Below are positions 1 to 10,325 of a DNA stretch of 64,000 nucleotides, in pieces. The stretch is from Symbiodinium sp. CCMP2592 (Eukaryota > Sar > Dinophyceae > Suessiales > Symbiodiniaceae): positions 2,325,226 through 2,389,225 of the forward strand of contig CAJNDT010006135.1 of assembly GCA_905221615.1 (NCBI GenBank), in the 5' to 3' direction. The first letter of the stretch is position 1. Every line of letters begins with the position of its first letter. The notes beneath the pieces are model-generated. The model saw nothing but the letters and a program-made list of their open reading frames with translations, ran no database searches and was not told the DNA's origin. Made by a program: the position numbers and the translations under genes.

Positions 1-70
<70 letters not shown>

Positions 71-85
71 GGGTAGCAGTACTAG

Positions 86-140
<55 letters not shown>

Positions 141-180
141 CGTAGTAGTAGTAGTAGTAGTAGTAGTAGCAGTAGTGACA
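1..180. repeat. (GTA)n microsatellite
   Basis: Nearly uninterrupted GTA trinucleotide run with a few substitutions (around 68-85, 140 and 170-180). No gene is visible. The run reaches the window edge, so its full length is unknown. Confidence 0.97.
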
Positions 181-1580
181 GTAGTAGGACTGGTACTAGT
201 AGTTGCAGTCGTAGCAGCGGGCCCCAGGGAGTTGGAGTTCCAGTTCGAGGTCGAGTTTGAGTTCGACGTGATAAGTTCGGCGGAGGGGGGGGGGGTTCCA
301 GTTCGAGTTCCAGTTTGAGTTCGAGTTCGATCACCGGCCGGGCGAGCGCAGCCCGTGGGGGGGGGGGGGGGGGGAGTTCCAGTTCCAGTTCGAGTTCGAG
401 TTCAGGGTTAGCAAGGGGTCCGAGTGCCAGGGGAATGGGTCGTGCGGGTGGAGTGACTCGAACTCGAACTCGAACTGGAACTGGAACAGTTCCAGTTCCA
501 GTTCGAGTTCCAGTTCGAGTTCGAGTTCAGGGTTAGCCAGGGGTCCGAGTCCCAGGGGAATGGGTCGTGCGGGTGGAGTGACTGGACCAGTTCGAGTTCC
601 AGTTCCAGTTCGAGTTCGAGTTCAGGGTTAGCAAGGGGTCCAAGGCCCAGGGGGAGGGGTCGTGCGAGTGGAGTGACTCGAACCCGAAGTCGAGTTCGAG
701 TTCGAGTTCAGGGTTAGCAAGGGGTCCGAGTCCCACGGGAATCGGTCGTGCGGGTGGAGTGACTGGACCAGTTCGAGTTCCAGTTCCAGTTCGAGTTCGA
801 GTTCAGGGTTAGCAAGGGGTCCAAGGCCCAGGGGAAGGGGTCGTGCGGGTGGAGTGACTCGAACTCGAACTCGAATTGGAACAGCTCCAGTTCCAGTTCG
901 AGTTCCAGTTCGAGTTCGAGTTCAGGGTTAGCAAGGGGTCCAAGGCCCAGGGGAATGGGTCCTGCGGGTGGAGTGACTCGAACTCGAACTCGAACTGGAA
1001 CTGGAACAGTTCCAGTTCCAGTTCGAGTTCCAGTTCGAGTTCGAGTTCAGGGTTAGCCAGGGGTCCGAGTCCCAGGGGAATGGGTCGTGCGGGTGGAGTG
1101 ACTGGACCAGTTCGAGTTCCAGTTCCAGTTCGAGTTCGAGTTCAGGGTTAGCAAGGGGTCCAAGGCCCAGGGGAATGGGTCCTGCGGGTGGACAGCCTCG
1201 AACTGGAACTCGAACTGGAACTGGAACAGTTCCAGTTCCAGTTCGAGTTCGAGTTCAGGGTTAACAAGGGGTCCGAGTCCCAGGGGAATGGGTCGTTCGG
1301 GTGGAGTGACTCGAACTCGAACTCGAACTGGAGCTGGGAATGGGTCGTGCGGGTGGAGTGAGTCGAACTCGAACTCGAACTCGAACTGGAACAGTTCCAG
1401 TTCCAGTTCGAGTTCGAGTTCAGGGTTAGCCAGGGGTCCGAGTCCCAGGGGAATGGGTCGTTCGGGTGGAGTGACTCGAACTCGAACTGGAGCTGGGAAT
1501 GGGTCGCGCGGGTGGAGTGAGTCGAACTCGAACTCGAACTGGAACTAGAACAGTTCCAGTTCGAGTTCGAGTTCGAGTTC
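181..1580. repeat. GTTCGAGTT/CAGGGTTAGC minisatellite array
   Basis: About ten imperfect units of roughly 80-165 bp. Each has a core CAGGGTTAGCAAGGGGTCC (cores near 403, 527, 624, 705, 803, 923, 1048, 1143, 1256 and 1421), then a GGGAATGGGTCGTGCGGGTG block. Runs of GTTCGAGTTCCAGTT precede the core and their complement (AACTCGAACTGGAAC) follows it, so each unit can fold back on itself. The Ser- or Asn-rich open frames here only reflect the period-6 repeat and are not genes. Confidence 0.93.
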
Positions 1581-1968
1581 CAGTTAGGGTGGGGTTCCTA
1601 ATGAACCCTTAAGAACTATAACCTCAAGTGCTAAACCAAGACACCCAGAACCCAAAACCACATACCATAAACCCTGAACCCTGCACCCAAGAAACTAAAC
1701 CCAGGATACCTTCCCAAATCATCATAGTCACCGTGATCCTCACTATAGAAACCCCACTTTCTAACGGGTAGGCACTCGAGACCCTTAGGGAACCCAACAG
1801 TTCTTCCTAGCATGTAAACCCTAATTACTTGTACTACGATATGGGTTCTTATAGGTTACTTAGGGAGCACAAAGCGATTGCTAATTCAGAAACCCTACTA
1901 TTTTCTACGAGCCCCTAAACCCCTAAACCCCAAACCCGAAAGCCCTAAACCCCGAAACCCTGAACCCT

Positions 1969-2104
1969 ACTTGGAGGGTCGGGGGACTTATAGTAAGTAG
2001 GTGGTAAGTAGACTTATAAGTACCCGAAAAGGGACCTAATTGGGCGCATAATACTTATAAGTCCTTAAAATAACCAGTTACTAAGTTCCCCGACCCGCCA
2101 AGTA
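1969..2104. repeat. HP-A hairpin copy
   Basis: Diverged member. The left arm has TTGGAGGGTCGGGGGACTTA, and the right arm has ACTAAGTTCCCCGACCCGCC. The inner stem is GTAGACTTATAAGT against ACTTATAAGTCCTT. Confidence 0.7.
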
Positions 2105-2109
2105 AGAGA

Positions 2110-2205
2110 ACAAAGCCCGTTTCGATCGTGGCCTCGCTCTCGGCGACCGGCGCAGGCAGCGCTTGACGCGGCGCAGGCGCGGGCAGGGAGACTTCCCGAA
2201 AACCT
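2110..2205 (-). CDS. Candidate internal exon, unknown product
   Basis: A GC-rich island inside AT-rich repeat DNA. On the minus strand an AG acceptor (CTGCAG) is followed by an open frame reading FREVSLPAPAPRQALPAPV and then AESEATIETGF. The plus-strand reading is also open but more basic. The strand was chosen partly because neighbouring exon candidates are on the minus strand. No function is assigned. Confidence 0.3.
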
Positions 2206-3284
2206 GCAGCGCATACCCAGGGTTTAGGATTTAGGGGGTTCCTTTAAAGGGGTCTATTAGGGTTTAGGGTATAGGGTCTAGCAATCCCAAGCTTTGGGTG
2301 TTTTGTTTTATGGCTCTAACGTTTTTGGGAGTGGGGAAGTCTTTTGGACTAGAACAGGGCATGGGAATATGTCATGGCGTAATACCCAGGGGATGCTTTA
2401 TTCTACTTACGGCGGTTCACATGAAATATTCTCTACCTTAAGCCAAACTTTGCTGAAGCCACGACGTCAAGAGAGAACCCTACTGAGATCTTGTGTAGTT
2501 TAACGCCCAACAGCCCGGGTCCTTAGTCCAAATATGAGGGTCTCAATGGTTAGCATAAGGTTTTGGGTTCCTCTGTAGTAAAGTTATAATTATAATGAGG
2601 AACCCCTAAGGGATGATATTGATTATTGGTCATTACTTGGGCTTCTGTGTTAGGCTGGTTGGGTGGGGAGTGATCCTGCAAAGCAACAGCAGCACTCGTC
2701 GTATCGGTACAGCGCTAGCGGACAAACTTTACGAGCAATAAGCTAAGGGAAGACAACCAACACTAAGAGCTGTTTTCTCAGCCCAAAAACCCCTCCACAC
2801 TAAATACGCCACAACCCTCAAGCCCGAAACCCTAAACCCTCAAACACCTCTCAACCCTAAAAATAACAAAGCTCCGCAAGACCTTACAAACTGCCACAAC
2901 TCCCCAACCAGGGAATGCACCTTAAATCGTAATTAGATGGGTCCTTTGACCCAACAAAGCATCCAGGACACAGCTACAAAACAACATACAAGCCTGAAAG
3001 TAACCCTCAAACGGACCCCACATAGCAAAGAACCACACTCCTTCATCCTTACGCGAGCTCTGCAAAAACCACGGCCGATCCTGTCCAACCTGAGCCCAAA
3101 ACCCCAAACCTCTAAACTCCCAAACTCCTAAATGCCTGAAACCGTCATGTTATCCCGTATAATTAGCCTTATCTGTCGGGGGATCCCTAATCCCCAATCA
3201 TAGTCCCCATAACCCATCCCCCCATTCCCTACTAAGGACTAGACAGTTATAGGAACCCTTATAGGAGCCCTAAACCCTGCTGAG

Positions 3285-3330
3285 GCTGCGAACTCGTGCT
3301 GCAAGGCATCGCCAGGCAGAAGTGGCTATC
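3285..3330 (-). CDS. Candidate short exon, unknown product
   Basis: A minus-strand acceptor CTACCAAG precedes a short open segment (IATSAWRCLAARVRSLSR) that ends at CAGCAG followed by GGTTTAG, a possible donor. It is an isolated GC-rich island. A plus-strand reading with a stop is also possible. Confidence 0.25.
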
Positions 3331-4371
3331 TTGGTAGTGTTGAGGGTTTAGGCTTTTAGCAGTTTGTGGCTCTTCTAAAGGGATCCATAGGGGTTCCTTT
3401 AAAGGCACCCATAAGGGATTGGGGTTTAGTGTTCAAGGTTTAAGCCTTTGGGGCTGTTATGGTTTATGGGCGGTTTATGGGCGGTTTATGGCTGTTGGGC
3501 CTTAGGGGCTTTATGGCTCAGGGGTTTAGGGGTTAGGTTTTGGGGTTGAGGGTTGAGTGGCCATCTGGGGCTGATGGATTTCAACTCCCTCTCCAAGGTT
3601 TCTATAGGTGTTCTATGAAGGGGATCTGGAGGGGCTCTCGAACTTTTCGAAGCTGTTCAGTAGCCCACTGGGAAAAGTATATACTTTTTCTAGGCTTCTT
3701 ATTTTATAATAAGAACCCAGAAACCTGAAAGTAAAGTGTACCACTGAACAGCCTGGATGGGTGTTAGTTTCATGTTTTAGGACTCACCTTCTACTTCTTA
3801 TTATCTACGCGCTTATAGAACCCTGTAGCACTATGCATTTAGGACCAAGTGACCCTTGAAAGTAGGGGCGCTTTTTTGTATGAAAACCCCTTTCAGGGTC
3901 CATTTCGTCTTTAAGGTACCCCAAACCCAAGCCCCCGAAACCAGGGCTTGTTTGGTCCTTACCTACTACGTCCCATGAGTCTTTAAGTAACTGGTGTCCT
4001 CCAAAATACTTTGGAGGCCTTGTTAACTGGAGAATAGGGCTTGAGGATATATGCTAACATACCAAGAATAAGGAACCCCAAAACCCTTGACTAACTTCTG
4101 AACCCCTCCTACAAGTAAAATGTTTGGCCTCCTTATAATAGTTCATATAGAAACCCAAAAAATTCAAGTCCAAGACCAAGCAATAGAATGCCAAGCCCTA
4201 TTCCAATGATTTAAGGCCCCTCCAAAATATGATGGGAGGCCAACAGGGGGTTTAAGACTCGTGGGGTAGGGATTCCTTAATATGAATCCGGTGATGGGAA
4301 CCGTAATCCCTACTACACTCCCAAAGGCTAAAACCCCTTTTGGCCTCCTATGAAAATAGGCCGAAGCGACT

Positions 4372-4431
4372 GGTGCAGTCAAAGGCGGCTGCAGCTGCAC
4401 GGAGCCTGGCTACCGGTTCACGGCGCTCCTC
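4372..4431 (-). CDS. Candidate Ala-rich exon, unknown product
   Basis: On the minus strand, acceptor ACCTATCAG is followed by EERREPVARLRAAAAAFDCT. This is an amphipathic, helix-like segment in a GC-rich island flanked by repeat DNA. Confidence 0.35.
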
Positions 4432-4701
4432 CTGATAGGTAATCGAAGGGCCTTGATAATCAGAATAGGGTTCCTTTAAATGGGTCTATAAGGGTTGCTA
4501 GAGGGATCTATAAGGGCACTATAATACAAGGGGCCTTAATAATTAGAAATGGGCTTTGGGGTACCTTATACTATAACAGTATGAAGGAGCCACCACAATA
4601 GTGTTGATAACTATGCTGATAATTCTGTATGAACTTTGGCTTTTTCGGAATCAGGGTTTACAATTAAGGGCGTTTAGGGTTTAGGGTTTCTGGGGTTCAT
4701 G

Positions 4702-4803
4702 TGGGCAGTTGTCAAAATTATGGTCCCTTTTTGGTGCCCTAAACATTAAGTGCTGTATTATATTAAGGACCCCAACAGAGCCCATAATTTTGACAACCAC
4801 CCA
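4702..4803. repeat. HP-B hairpin (type copy)
   Basis: The inverted arms begin GGGCAGTTGTCAAAATTA and end TAATTTTGACAACCACCC. The loop contains the family signature CTAAACATTAAGTGC.GTATTATATTAAGGACCC. About 100 bp, non-coding and MITE-like. Confidence 0.88.
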
Positions 4804-4814
4804 TATAGGGCTTA

Positions 4815-4938
4815 TACTTGGAAGGGCAGGGGACTTAGTAAGTAGGTTATAAGTAGGGTTATAATTGGGGTAACTCCATGTAGGGTACTTATAACTCTAC
4901 TTATAACCTACTTACTAAGTCCCCTGCCCTTCCAAGTA
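4815..4938. repeat. HP-A hairpin (type copy)
   Basis: Almost perfect inverted repeat. TACTTGGAAGGGCAGGGGAC with ACTTAGTAAGTAGGTTATAA is mirrored by TTATAACCTACTTACTAAGT with CCCCTGCCCTTCCAAGTA. Arms exceed 45 nt. There is no open reading frame. HP-A is the most abundant hairpin family here; many copies sit beside AAGGGATCTATAGGGTTCC words. Confidence 0.92.
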
Positions 4939-5277
4939 TAGATCCTTTTAATGAGCCCTTTAAGGACCCCGGCCCCTCTAAGTAGAGCCCCTAATTGGCC
5001 TAAACCCTAAACCCCATAGATTCCTTTAAAGAAACCCCTATAGATCCCTAAGTCCCCTGCCCTTCCAAGTAGGGTTTGGGATTTAAAGGATCATGAGACT
5101 TAGTAACCTAGGGTTCCTTAAAGGGCTCCTTAAAGGGTTCTTATCGGGTTCCTTAAAGGGATGTATGGGGTTTATAGGGTTTATTGGGTTTAGGATTTGG
5201 GATTTGGGATTCAAGGCCGGGTTCAGGGTCCAGGGCTCCGGGCCTAAACTTTGTGAATTAAACGGCTTAGACAAGTC

Positions 5278-5405
5278 GGGTTTAGGGTTTAGGGGTTTAG
5301 GGTTTAGGGGTCTAGGGTTTTGGGTTTAGGGGTTTAGGGGTCTAGGGTTTAGGGTTCAGGGGTCTAGGGTTTAAGGTCTATAGGGGTTCAGGGTTTAGGG
5401 TTTCG
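5278..5405. repeat. Interstitial TTTAGGG array
   Basis: A run of TTTAGGG and TTTAGGGG units with substitutions, internal and impure. Confidence 0.8.
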
Positions 5406-5412
5406 GTTTAGA

Positions 5413-5603
5413 GGCTGGAAGTCCGGGCTAATGATGAGCAAAGGAACCACAAGGCCACCAGAAAAGTTATTGAACTATTAAGACGAACACCCACCCAGCG
5501 GCCCACCAACCCGCCACTCACCAAGCATGAAAAACGTATATGCAGTTCACTTGTTCTTGCAATTCCGCACGACAGCAGATATGCAACAGCACATTATCGG
5601 TAG
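5413..5603 (+). CDS. Candidate terminal exon, unknown product
   Basis: After a TAGAG acceptor the plus frame stays open for 63 codons and ends at TAG. It starts LEVRANDEQRNHKATRKVIE and is hydrophilic and Lys/Arg-rich, with no motif I can name. The first part read on the minus strand gives a hydrophobic, signal-peptide-like stretch (FLVALWFLCSSLARTSS), so the strand is uncertain. Confidence 0.35.
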
Positions 5604-5861
5604 ATACCATGTAGATATAGTCTCCGATGTAGACACCAGAGCTTGGTAAACATCTTAGGGCACGACACCACGACGTCATCGGTTGACAGACACCACATCA
5701 CAGCAATACTGATATTTCTTAGCTCCATCGGGTTCAATATTTTGAAGCATACCTCTGGAAAAATAAAACTTCCGACGACAATGGTTGGCTTCCTAGAAGC
5801 GTGCTAAAATCGAAGTGTGTGTTCTTTAGTGCCGTTGTTGGTGCCAACGAAGCACAAAACG

Positions 5862-6022
5862 GAGAGCTGGAAAGTTGCTGCTGTCTGTAAACTTGGTTGG
5901 CTTTCGAGCGACACACCGAAAATCATCGCAGTTACTGCCGTTTCTGCTCACGAGCAAGCACGAACGGACAGCTGGAACATTGCTGCTGTTCATAAACTTA
6001 GTTGGCTTCTGAGCGAAATACA
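5862..6022. repeat. Imperfect tandem duplication, about 107-bp unit
   Basis: GAGCTGGAAAGTTGCTGCTG near 5862 recurs as CAGCTGGAACATTGCTGCTG near 5969. Both continue into TAAACTTGGTTGGCTT or TAAACTTAGTTGGCTT. Open frames on both strands carry the duplicated peptide, but I do not call a gene. Confidence 0.7.
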
Positions 6023-6092
6023 ATAAAATCCATGTGTCCCTCTACCGTCTCCCCTGGATATCTGCTGCTCTTGTTGGTTAAGGACAGGCAAA

Positions 6093-6224
6093 TGGGTAGT
6101 TGTCAAAATTAGGGTCCCTTTCTGGATACTTATTGTTATGATGATTATTATTATTATCATGATTACTATACGGCACCTCATATTTGGGGTACCCAAAAAA
6201 AGGCCATAATTTTGACAACCACCC
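6093..6224. repeat. HP-B hairpin copy with expanded loop
   Basis: Arms TGGGTAGTTGTCAAAATTAG and TAATTTTGACAACCACCCA. The loop carries an extra TTATTGTTATGATGATTATT tract, making this copy about 30 bp longer than its relatives. Confidence 0.85.
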
Positions 6225-6319
6225 AAATGTTTGTGCCTGTTGTGCCTGTGTTATCCCGGCGAACATGTGCATACGTGTCGACGAGCAATTTGCCAACGTC
6301 CACGAAAAGGGTTCAACAG

Positions 6320-6825
6320 TCACATACATACATGCATGCACACATGCATGCATACATACGTCCATGCATTCATACCTACATACACACATAGATGCATAAA
6401 TGCCTACATACACATGTGTATTCATTTGTGCAAACATGTATATTAGTTTTCTTTATTCAACTATATTTTCCTTTGCCTACCTATTCGCTGTGTACATTTC
6501 ATATGCATGTGTATTTGTACCTCTAACCAAGTACATATGTATAGTATGTGTATGTATGTATGTATGTATGTATGTATATACACATGTTGGCAGGTACACA
6601 TGTATATAAACCGATATGGCGCTATGATTGTATTCGTTTTTGTATGTATGTAGGTACGTACATGTGTAGATAGGTATGTATGTATGCATGTATGTATGTA
6701 TGTATGCATCAACGTAATGTGATGTATCGTACTGTAATGTGAGGCTTGCAACGAATGCATGTATGCACGCATGCATGTACGTATGCATGCATGCATGCAT
6801 GGATGTATGTACTTAGTACTTGTCA
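6320..6825. repeat. CATA/TATG microsatellite with strand inversion
   Basis: The left half is rich in CATACATGCATG words, the right half in GTATGTATGCATG words, so the region is a long imperfect palindrome. The His/Thr/Cys/Tyr-rich open frames on both strands come from the 4-bp period. Confidence 0.85.
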
Positions 6826-7363
6826 TTGTGAGTGCTGTGTTACAAGACAAGTTATACGCACTCAAACCTGAAGCTCGAAGCAGACAAAAAAAACATCCTG
6901 TATAGGGGCCAAAAATAGCATGTTGCATTGCTTGAGGCAGTATGTGTTTCATACAAACGAGGATCCCCAGGCAGCACATACTTAGCAATTGTTCAGGCTT
7001 CTACATCATGCACCTCAACCCTGAACCAGATACCCTCACCCCTCACAGAACGCTTAGAGGAACCCTTAAAGGATCCAGATACAACCCAAAACCGTCTATA
7101 CTCTGTGGACCCCAAACGGTTCTCCCCGCCCCCTTCGTGACAGTCCTCGGTCAGCGACATCCAGATCTTGGAGCGGGGATCTCACGTTTAGAGGCTACCC
7201 TAATTAAGGGTCCGTGTGAGCTTGAAGGTACATAGAGAGAGAGAGAGAGAGAGGGACTCGTATTAGTGGCGGCATGTTGTAACCCCGCACTAAACCCAAA
7301 CCCTAAAACCGACAGGGCTTCTTACAAACATCCGGCATCTGTGCATGAGTTTTCATCGGTTAC

Positions 7364-7471
7364 CCTAAGGGTCCAAGTACCTAATTATCACTCTCCAATA
7401 TAGTAACCTACATAACTATTATCCTAAACCCAAGTACCTATATAATTATTGGGTCCTTTGGACCCTTAGGG
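7364..7471. repeat. HP-E hairpin (type copy)
   Basis: CCTAAGGGTCCAAGTACCTA is mirrored at distance by TTATTGGGTCCTTTGGACCC. The interior has the signature CTAACCTACATAACTATTATCC in degenerate form. Confidence 0.8.
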
Positions 7472-7582
7472 TTAGTTATCCAAAGAGCTCCCCGGAGCCG
7501 TGATACTTTATGGAAGTCCTCTCAGCCGAAGTACTCTTCCATGGGTAATTCAGGCTTCTATAGAATGGCTTAAAATTCCCTG

Positions 7583-8268
7583 CTATTTGGGTACCGCTGG
7601 ACCCTTGCAAGCACGGTCGGGGGCTCCGGAGCTCATGATGAATTTGGTCCAAAAGTGTTCTCCTTTGTAGTGCTCATGACATTCCCAGTAAGAAAACCAA
7701 CGCATCAGCTTGACCATCGGCCCGCGAATGCGACACGTTTCCAGCGATTGTATCTGGAGCCACAAGGCCTGGCGATCCTCGAAAGTGGTCGGCTCGGCTT
7801 GTCCTCGCTCTGAGCAAATAAAAGAAATGTAGCTCAAGAATGGCTCGCTGTTCGCATCGCACCTGAGGAGGAGCTCGTCTCGCATGTGTTGCTTTTTCAC
7901 GAGCCATGTGCCCGAGCCGCCCGGCCCGTAGTTGCAGTTGTACAGCACTGCATATTCCACAGGGTTCGAAAGAGATTTGCATGCCGCAGGGCATGCTTCA
8001 CGTCGTTCCAGACCCTGTGGTAGCAGTCGTAGAGACAGACCACGAAGGCTCTGAGATGAAACTGCAAAATGTCCAGTCCGGGACAGTTGAGCGGCCCCTG
8101 ATCACTGACCGACACCAGGATGGGTCGATGCTGCATGTCCTGCGGAAGCTGTCTGCAAGTCATCCCGGTCTTGTGGTTGTGGACAAAATACATGCCTCCA
8201 AGAAGCACCCTGGACTCCTCCAGCAGCCTAAAGAGAAACCTCATTGAATTTGGGGTTCTGATACGCAT
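7583..8268 (-). pseudogene. Frameshifted fragment of an unknown dinoflagellate-type ORF
   Basis: Minus-strand coding-like sequence in two frames that join near 7960-7985. The upstream part contains ILVSVSDQGPLNCPGLDILQ and LYDCYHRVWNDVKHALRHA. The downstream part contains NPVEYAVLYNCNYGPGGSGT, SEPFLSYISFIC and ETCRIRGPMVKLMRWFSYWE. The composition and motif density are those of real protein, and the two frames read as one product if shifted once. I recall similar SDQG...YNCNYGP proteins as repeated, unannotated families in dinoflagellate genomes, possibly mobile-element derived, but could not verify this. There is no start codon context, so it is probably a decayed partial copy. Confidence 0.55.
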
Positions 8269-8423
8269 AAGTCTACAAAATAACTACTTACAGATTCCGC
8301 CGACCTGAAGGTACCTCCTTGGCGAGCATCCCGAACCTACTCTACCCAGACCTTCCAAAAATAAAATACCTTAAATCATAATAGGATCCCTGATATGATT
8401 TAAGGTCTATTCCTCTAAGGCTC

Positions 8424-8502
8424 AAAATAGCCCGAAAACCTTATATAGTATGGTCTTTGGGCCCAAAAGCCTCAAAATATTAGTCCTTAGAGCCTAAGGG
8501 TT
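8424..8502. repeat. HP-H repeat copy
   Basis: About 75-bp conserved block: AAAATAGCCCGAAAACC, then TTATATAGTATGGTCTTTGG, then GAGTCC-like TTAGTCCTTAGAGCCTAAGG. Other copies are near 20822, 27281, 27712 and 33672. Confidence 0.75.
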
Positions 8503-8864
8503 CCTTAATTCAGGGACTGGGTAAGGAGAGTCCTTGGGCCTGCCTGGCGCGTCTCAGAAATCGTAGTTTCAGGGTCCCCCCTTGTTCATGGGTATGGGGT
8601 ATAGGGTTTCGGGTTTAGGGGTTTAGGGTTTAGAGTTTAGGGTTTAGGGTTTAGAGTTTAGGGCTTAGGGTGGTAGTTGTAAAGCGGAGTTATAACTCCC
8701 CAAATAGGGCCTACAACTGTAGTTACCCTACCTATAGCCCCACTTCTAACCACCCATGAACCTCCTAGCTAAAGCATCAGGACCCTTAGGGAAGTACGAT
8801 GCAGTGGAAACTAGGCGTTTCTAGAGCAGGTATTGCTATTATCAATTATCTCAAAGGTTCCATA

Positions 8865-8968
8865 TGGGTAGTTGTCAAAATTGTGGTCCCTTTTTGGGTC
8901 GCTATTATAATACGGCACCTAATATTTAGGGTAACCAAAAAGGGTCCATCATTTTGACAACCAACCAT
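8865..8968. repeat. HP-B hairpin copy
   Basis: Arms TGGGTAGTTGTCAAAATTGT and ATCATTTTGACAACCAACCA. It abuts an HP-G element on its right. Confidence 0.87.
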
Positions 8969-9068
8969 ATATACTACCATTATGAAACTATAGGTCCCAA
9001 AGGACCATCCTTGTCATGGCTTTAGGGCACCTAAATCCATGGTGGTAGTATATATTGAGCCTCCGGGT
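8969..9068. repeat. HP-G hairpin copy
   Basis: Inverted repeat from ATATACTACCATTATG to CCATGGTGGTAGTATAT, with the inner signature CCCAAAGGACCATCCTTGTC. Related pieces are near 15914 and 32805. Confidence 0.75.
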
Positions 9069-9129
9069 TAGGGGAGGGTTAAGGGTTTAGGGTTTAGGGC
9101 TTTTAGGGTGTAGGCTTAAGGTTGGTCAA

Positions 9130-9228
9130 CTTCGTTCTTAGTTGCCGAGTTCATAAACTTTCAGCTTAAGAGGATTTCATTCTCCCAAAAAGCGTAAAGT
9201 AAGTAAACTAAATAAACTCAGCTGCTAA
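9130..9228. repeat. HP-L repeat copy
   Basis: CTTAGTTGCCGAGTTCATAA at the left, CCCAAAAAGCGTAAAGT inside and ACTCAGCTGCTAA at the right. It matches copies near 21718 and 32540. Confidence 0.7.
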
Positions 9229-9332
9229 CCCAGAAGGTCCGAGTACCCAAATAGAAAGGTGTTAGGTCCCAAAACTCCAAAACCCATACTCTGAATGGTT
9301 TTGGGAACTTCAAACCTACTATTTAGGTACTT

Positions 9333-9434
9333 CGGTTGATGATACAAATCCTGCATTACCCATAGTAAGGAATATACCGTAATTCCCATACTTTAGGGTC
9401 ATTAAGGTAATGCAGGATTTATATCATCAACCGT
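9333..9434. repeat. HP-C hairpin inserted in an HP-N element
   Basis: CGGTTGATGATACAAATCCT and GATTTATATCATCAACCG are the arms. The flanks on both sides are the same 13 bases, TATTTAGGTACTT. The surrounding sequence matches HP-N elements (near 11700 and 30800) that lack the insertion. Confidence 0.88.
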
Positions 9435-9869
9435 ATTTAGGTACTTGAAGCCTTAGGGTAAGACTTTCAGCCACCAAGGGATCAACTCAAAGTCAAAGGC
9501 TCTGAGCCCCAAACTCCCAAAGCTGCGTACACCCAGAGCCGTGAACTCTGAATCCTGAGTCCGAAACTTGAAACCCACGTGTCGGGTTTTGGGCACAGGT
9601 TCAGGGACTTTAGGGTTTAGGGTTTAGGATGGTTTCGAGTTTGGGATGGCTTAGGGGGCTTAGTCTTATAGTTTAGGGTTAACCCTAAGGGTCCTAACAC
9701 TTTGAGGAACCTCAACATGTAGGATTCCTGAAGCCGCAACGTGACCCAAGGGCTCTCCCTTGGAGATTCCGGACCCTCTTAAGGAGATACCTGGATTCTT
9801 AGGGAAGGCTCAAGGTTTTAGGGAAGTCGGTCTCAAACCCAAACAGACCTTCTGGGTGCAGAAGTGGTA

Positions 9870-10079
9870 CTACTGTTGATGGACAAAATCCTGCATGACC
9901 CTAAGGACTTTAAACTATGGGAACTACGGTTGATGATATAAATCCTGCATGACCCATAATAAGGAATATACCATAATTCCCATAGTTTAGGGTCCTTAAG
10001 GTGATGCAGGATTTATATCATCAACCGTATGGTATATTCTTTATAATGGGTAATGCAGGATTTTGTCCATCAGCAGTAT
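9870..10079. repeat. HP-C hairpin nested inside another HP-C
   Basis: The outer copy starts TACTGTTGATGGACAAAATC and ends GATTTTGTCCATCAGCAGTA. It is interrupted at its centre by a complete inner copy (9925-10029) flanked by TA on each side. The uninterrupted family sequence at the insertion point is GGGAATTATGGTATATTCC, so a TA target appears duplicated. Confidence 0.85.
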
Positions 10080-10104
10080 TTATGAAGCCTCTGGGGTTAA
10101 AGAA

Positions 10105-10325
10105 CCTTACAGTAACCCTTAAAGGAGCCCTCAAAGCCTTAAAGGAGCCCTTAAGGGAACATGTAAAGGAGGCCTTAGAAACCAACAAAGGAACCAACAA
10201 AGGACCCTTAAAGGAACCCCTCAAGGAGCCCTTAAAGCAACCCTTAAAGGAGCCCTTAAAGGAACCCTTCAAGGAATTAAAGGAACCCTCAAGGAGCCCT
10301 TAAAGCAACCCTTAAAGGAGCCCTT
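10105..10325. repeat. AAAGGAGCCCTT minisatellite
   Basis: Ten-to-twelve-base imperfect repeats of CTTAAAGGAACC and CTTAAAGGAGCC. The KEPLKEPLKEP-like frame and its minus-strand KGSFKGSF counterpart only reflect the repeat. Confidence 0.85.

Noticed and set aside
315..1548. Ser-rich and Asn-rich open frames at the left edge
   Set aside because: Periodic translations of the GTTCGAGTTCCAGTT minisatellite.
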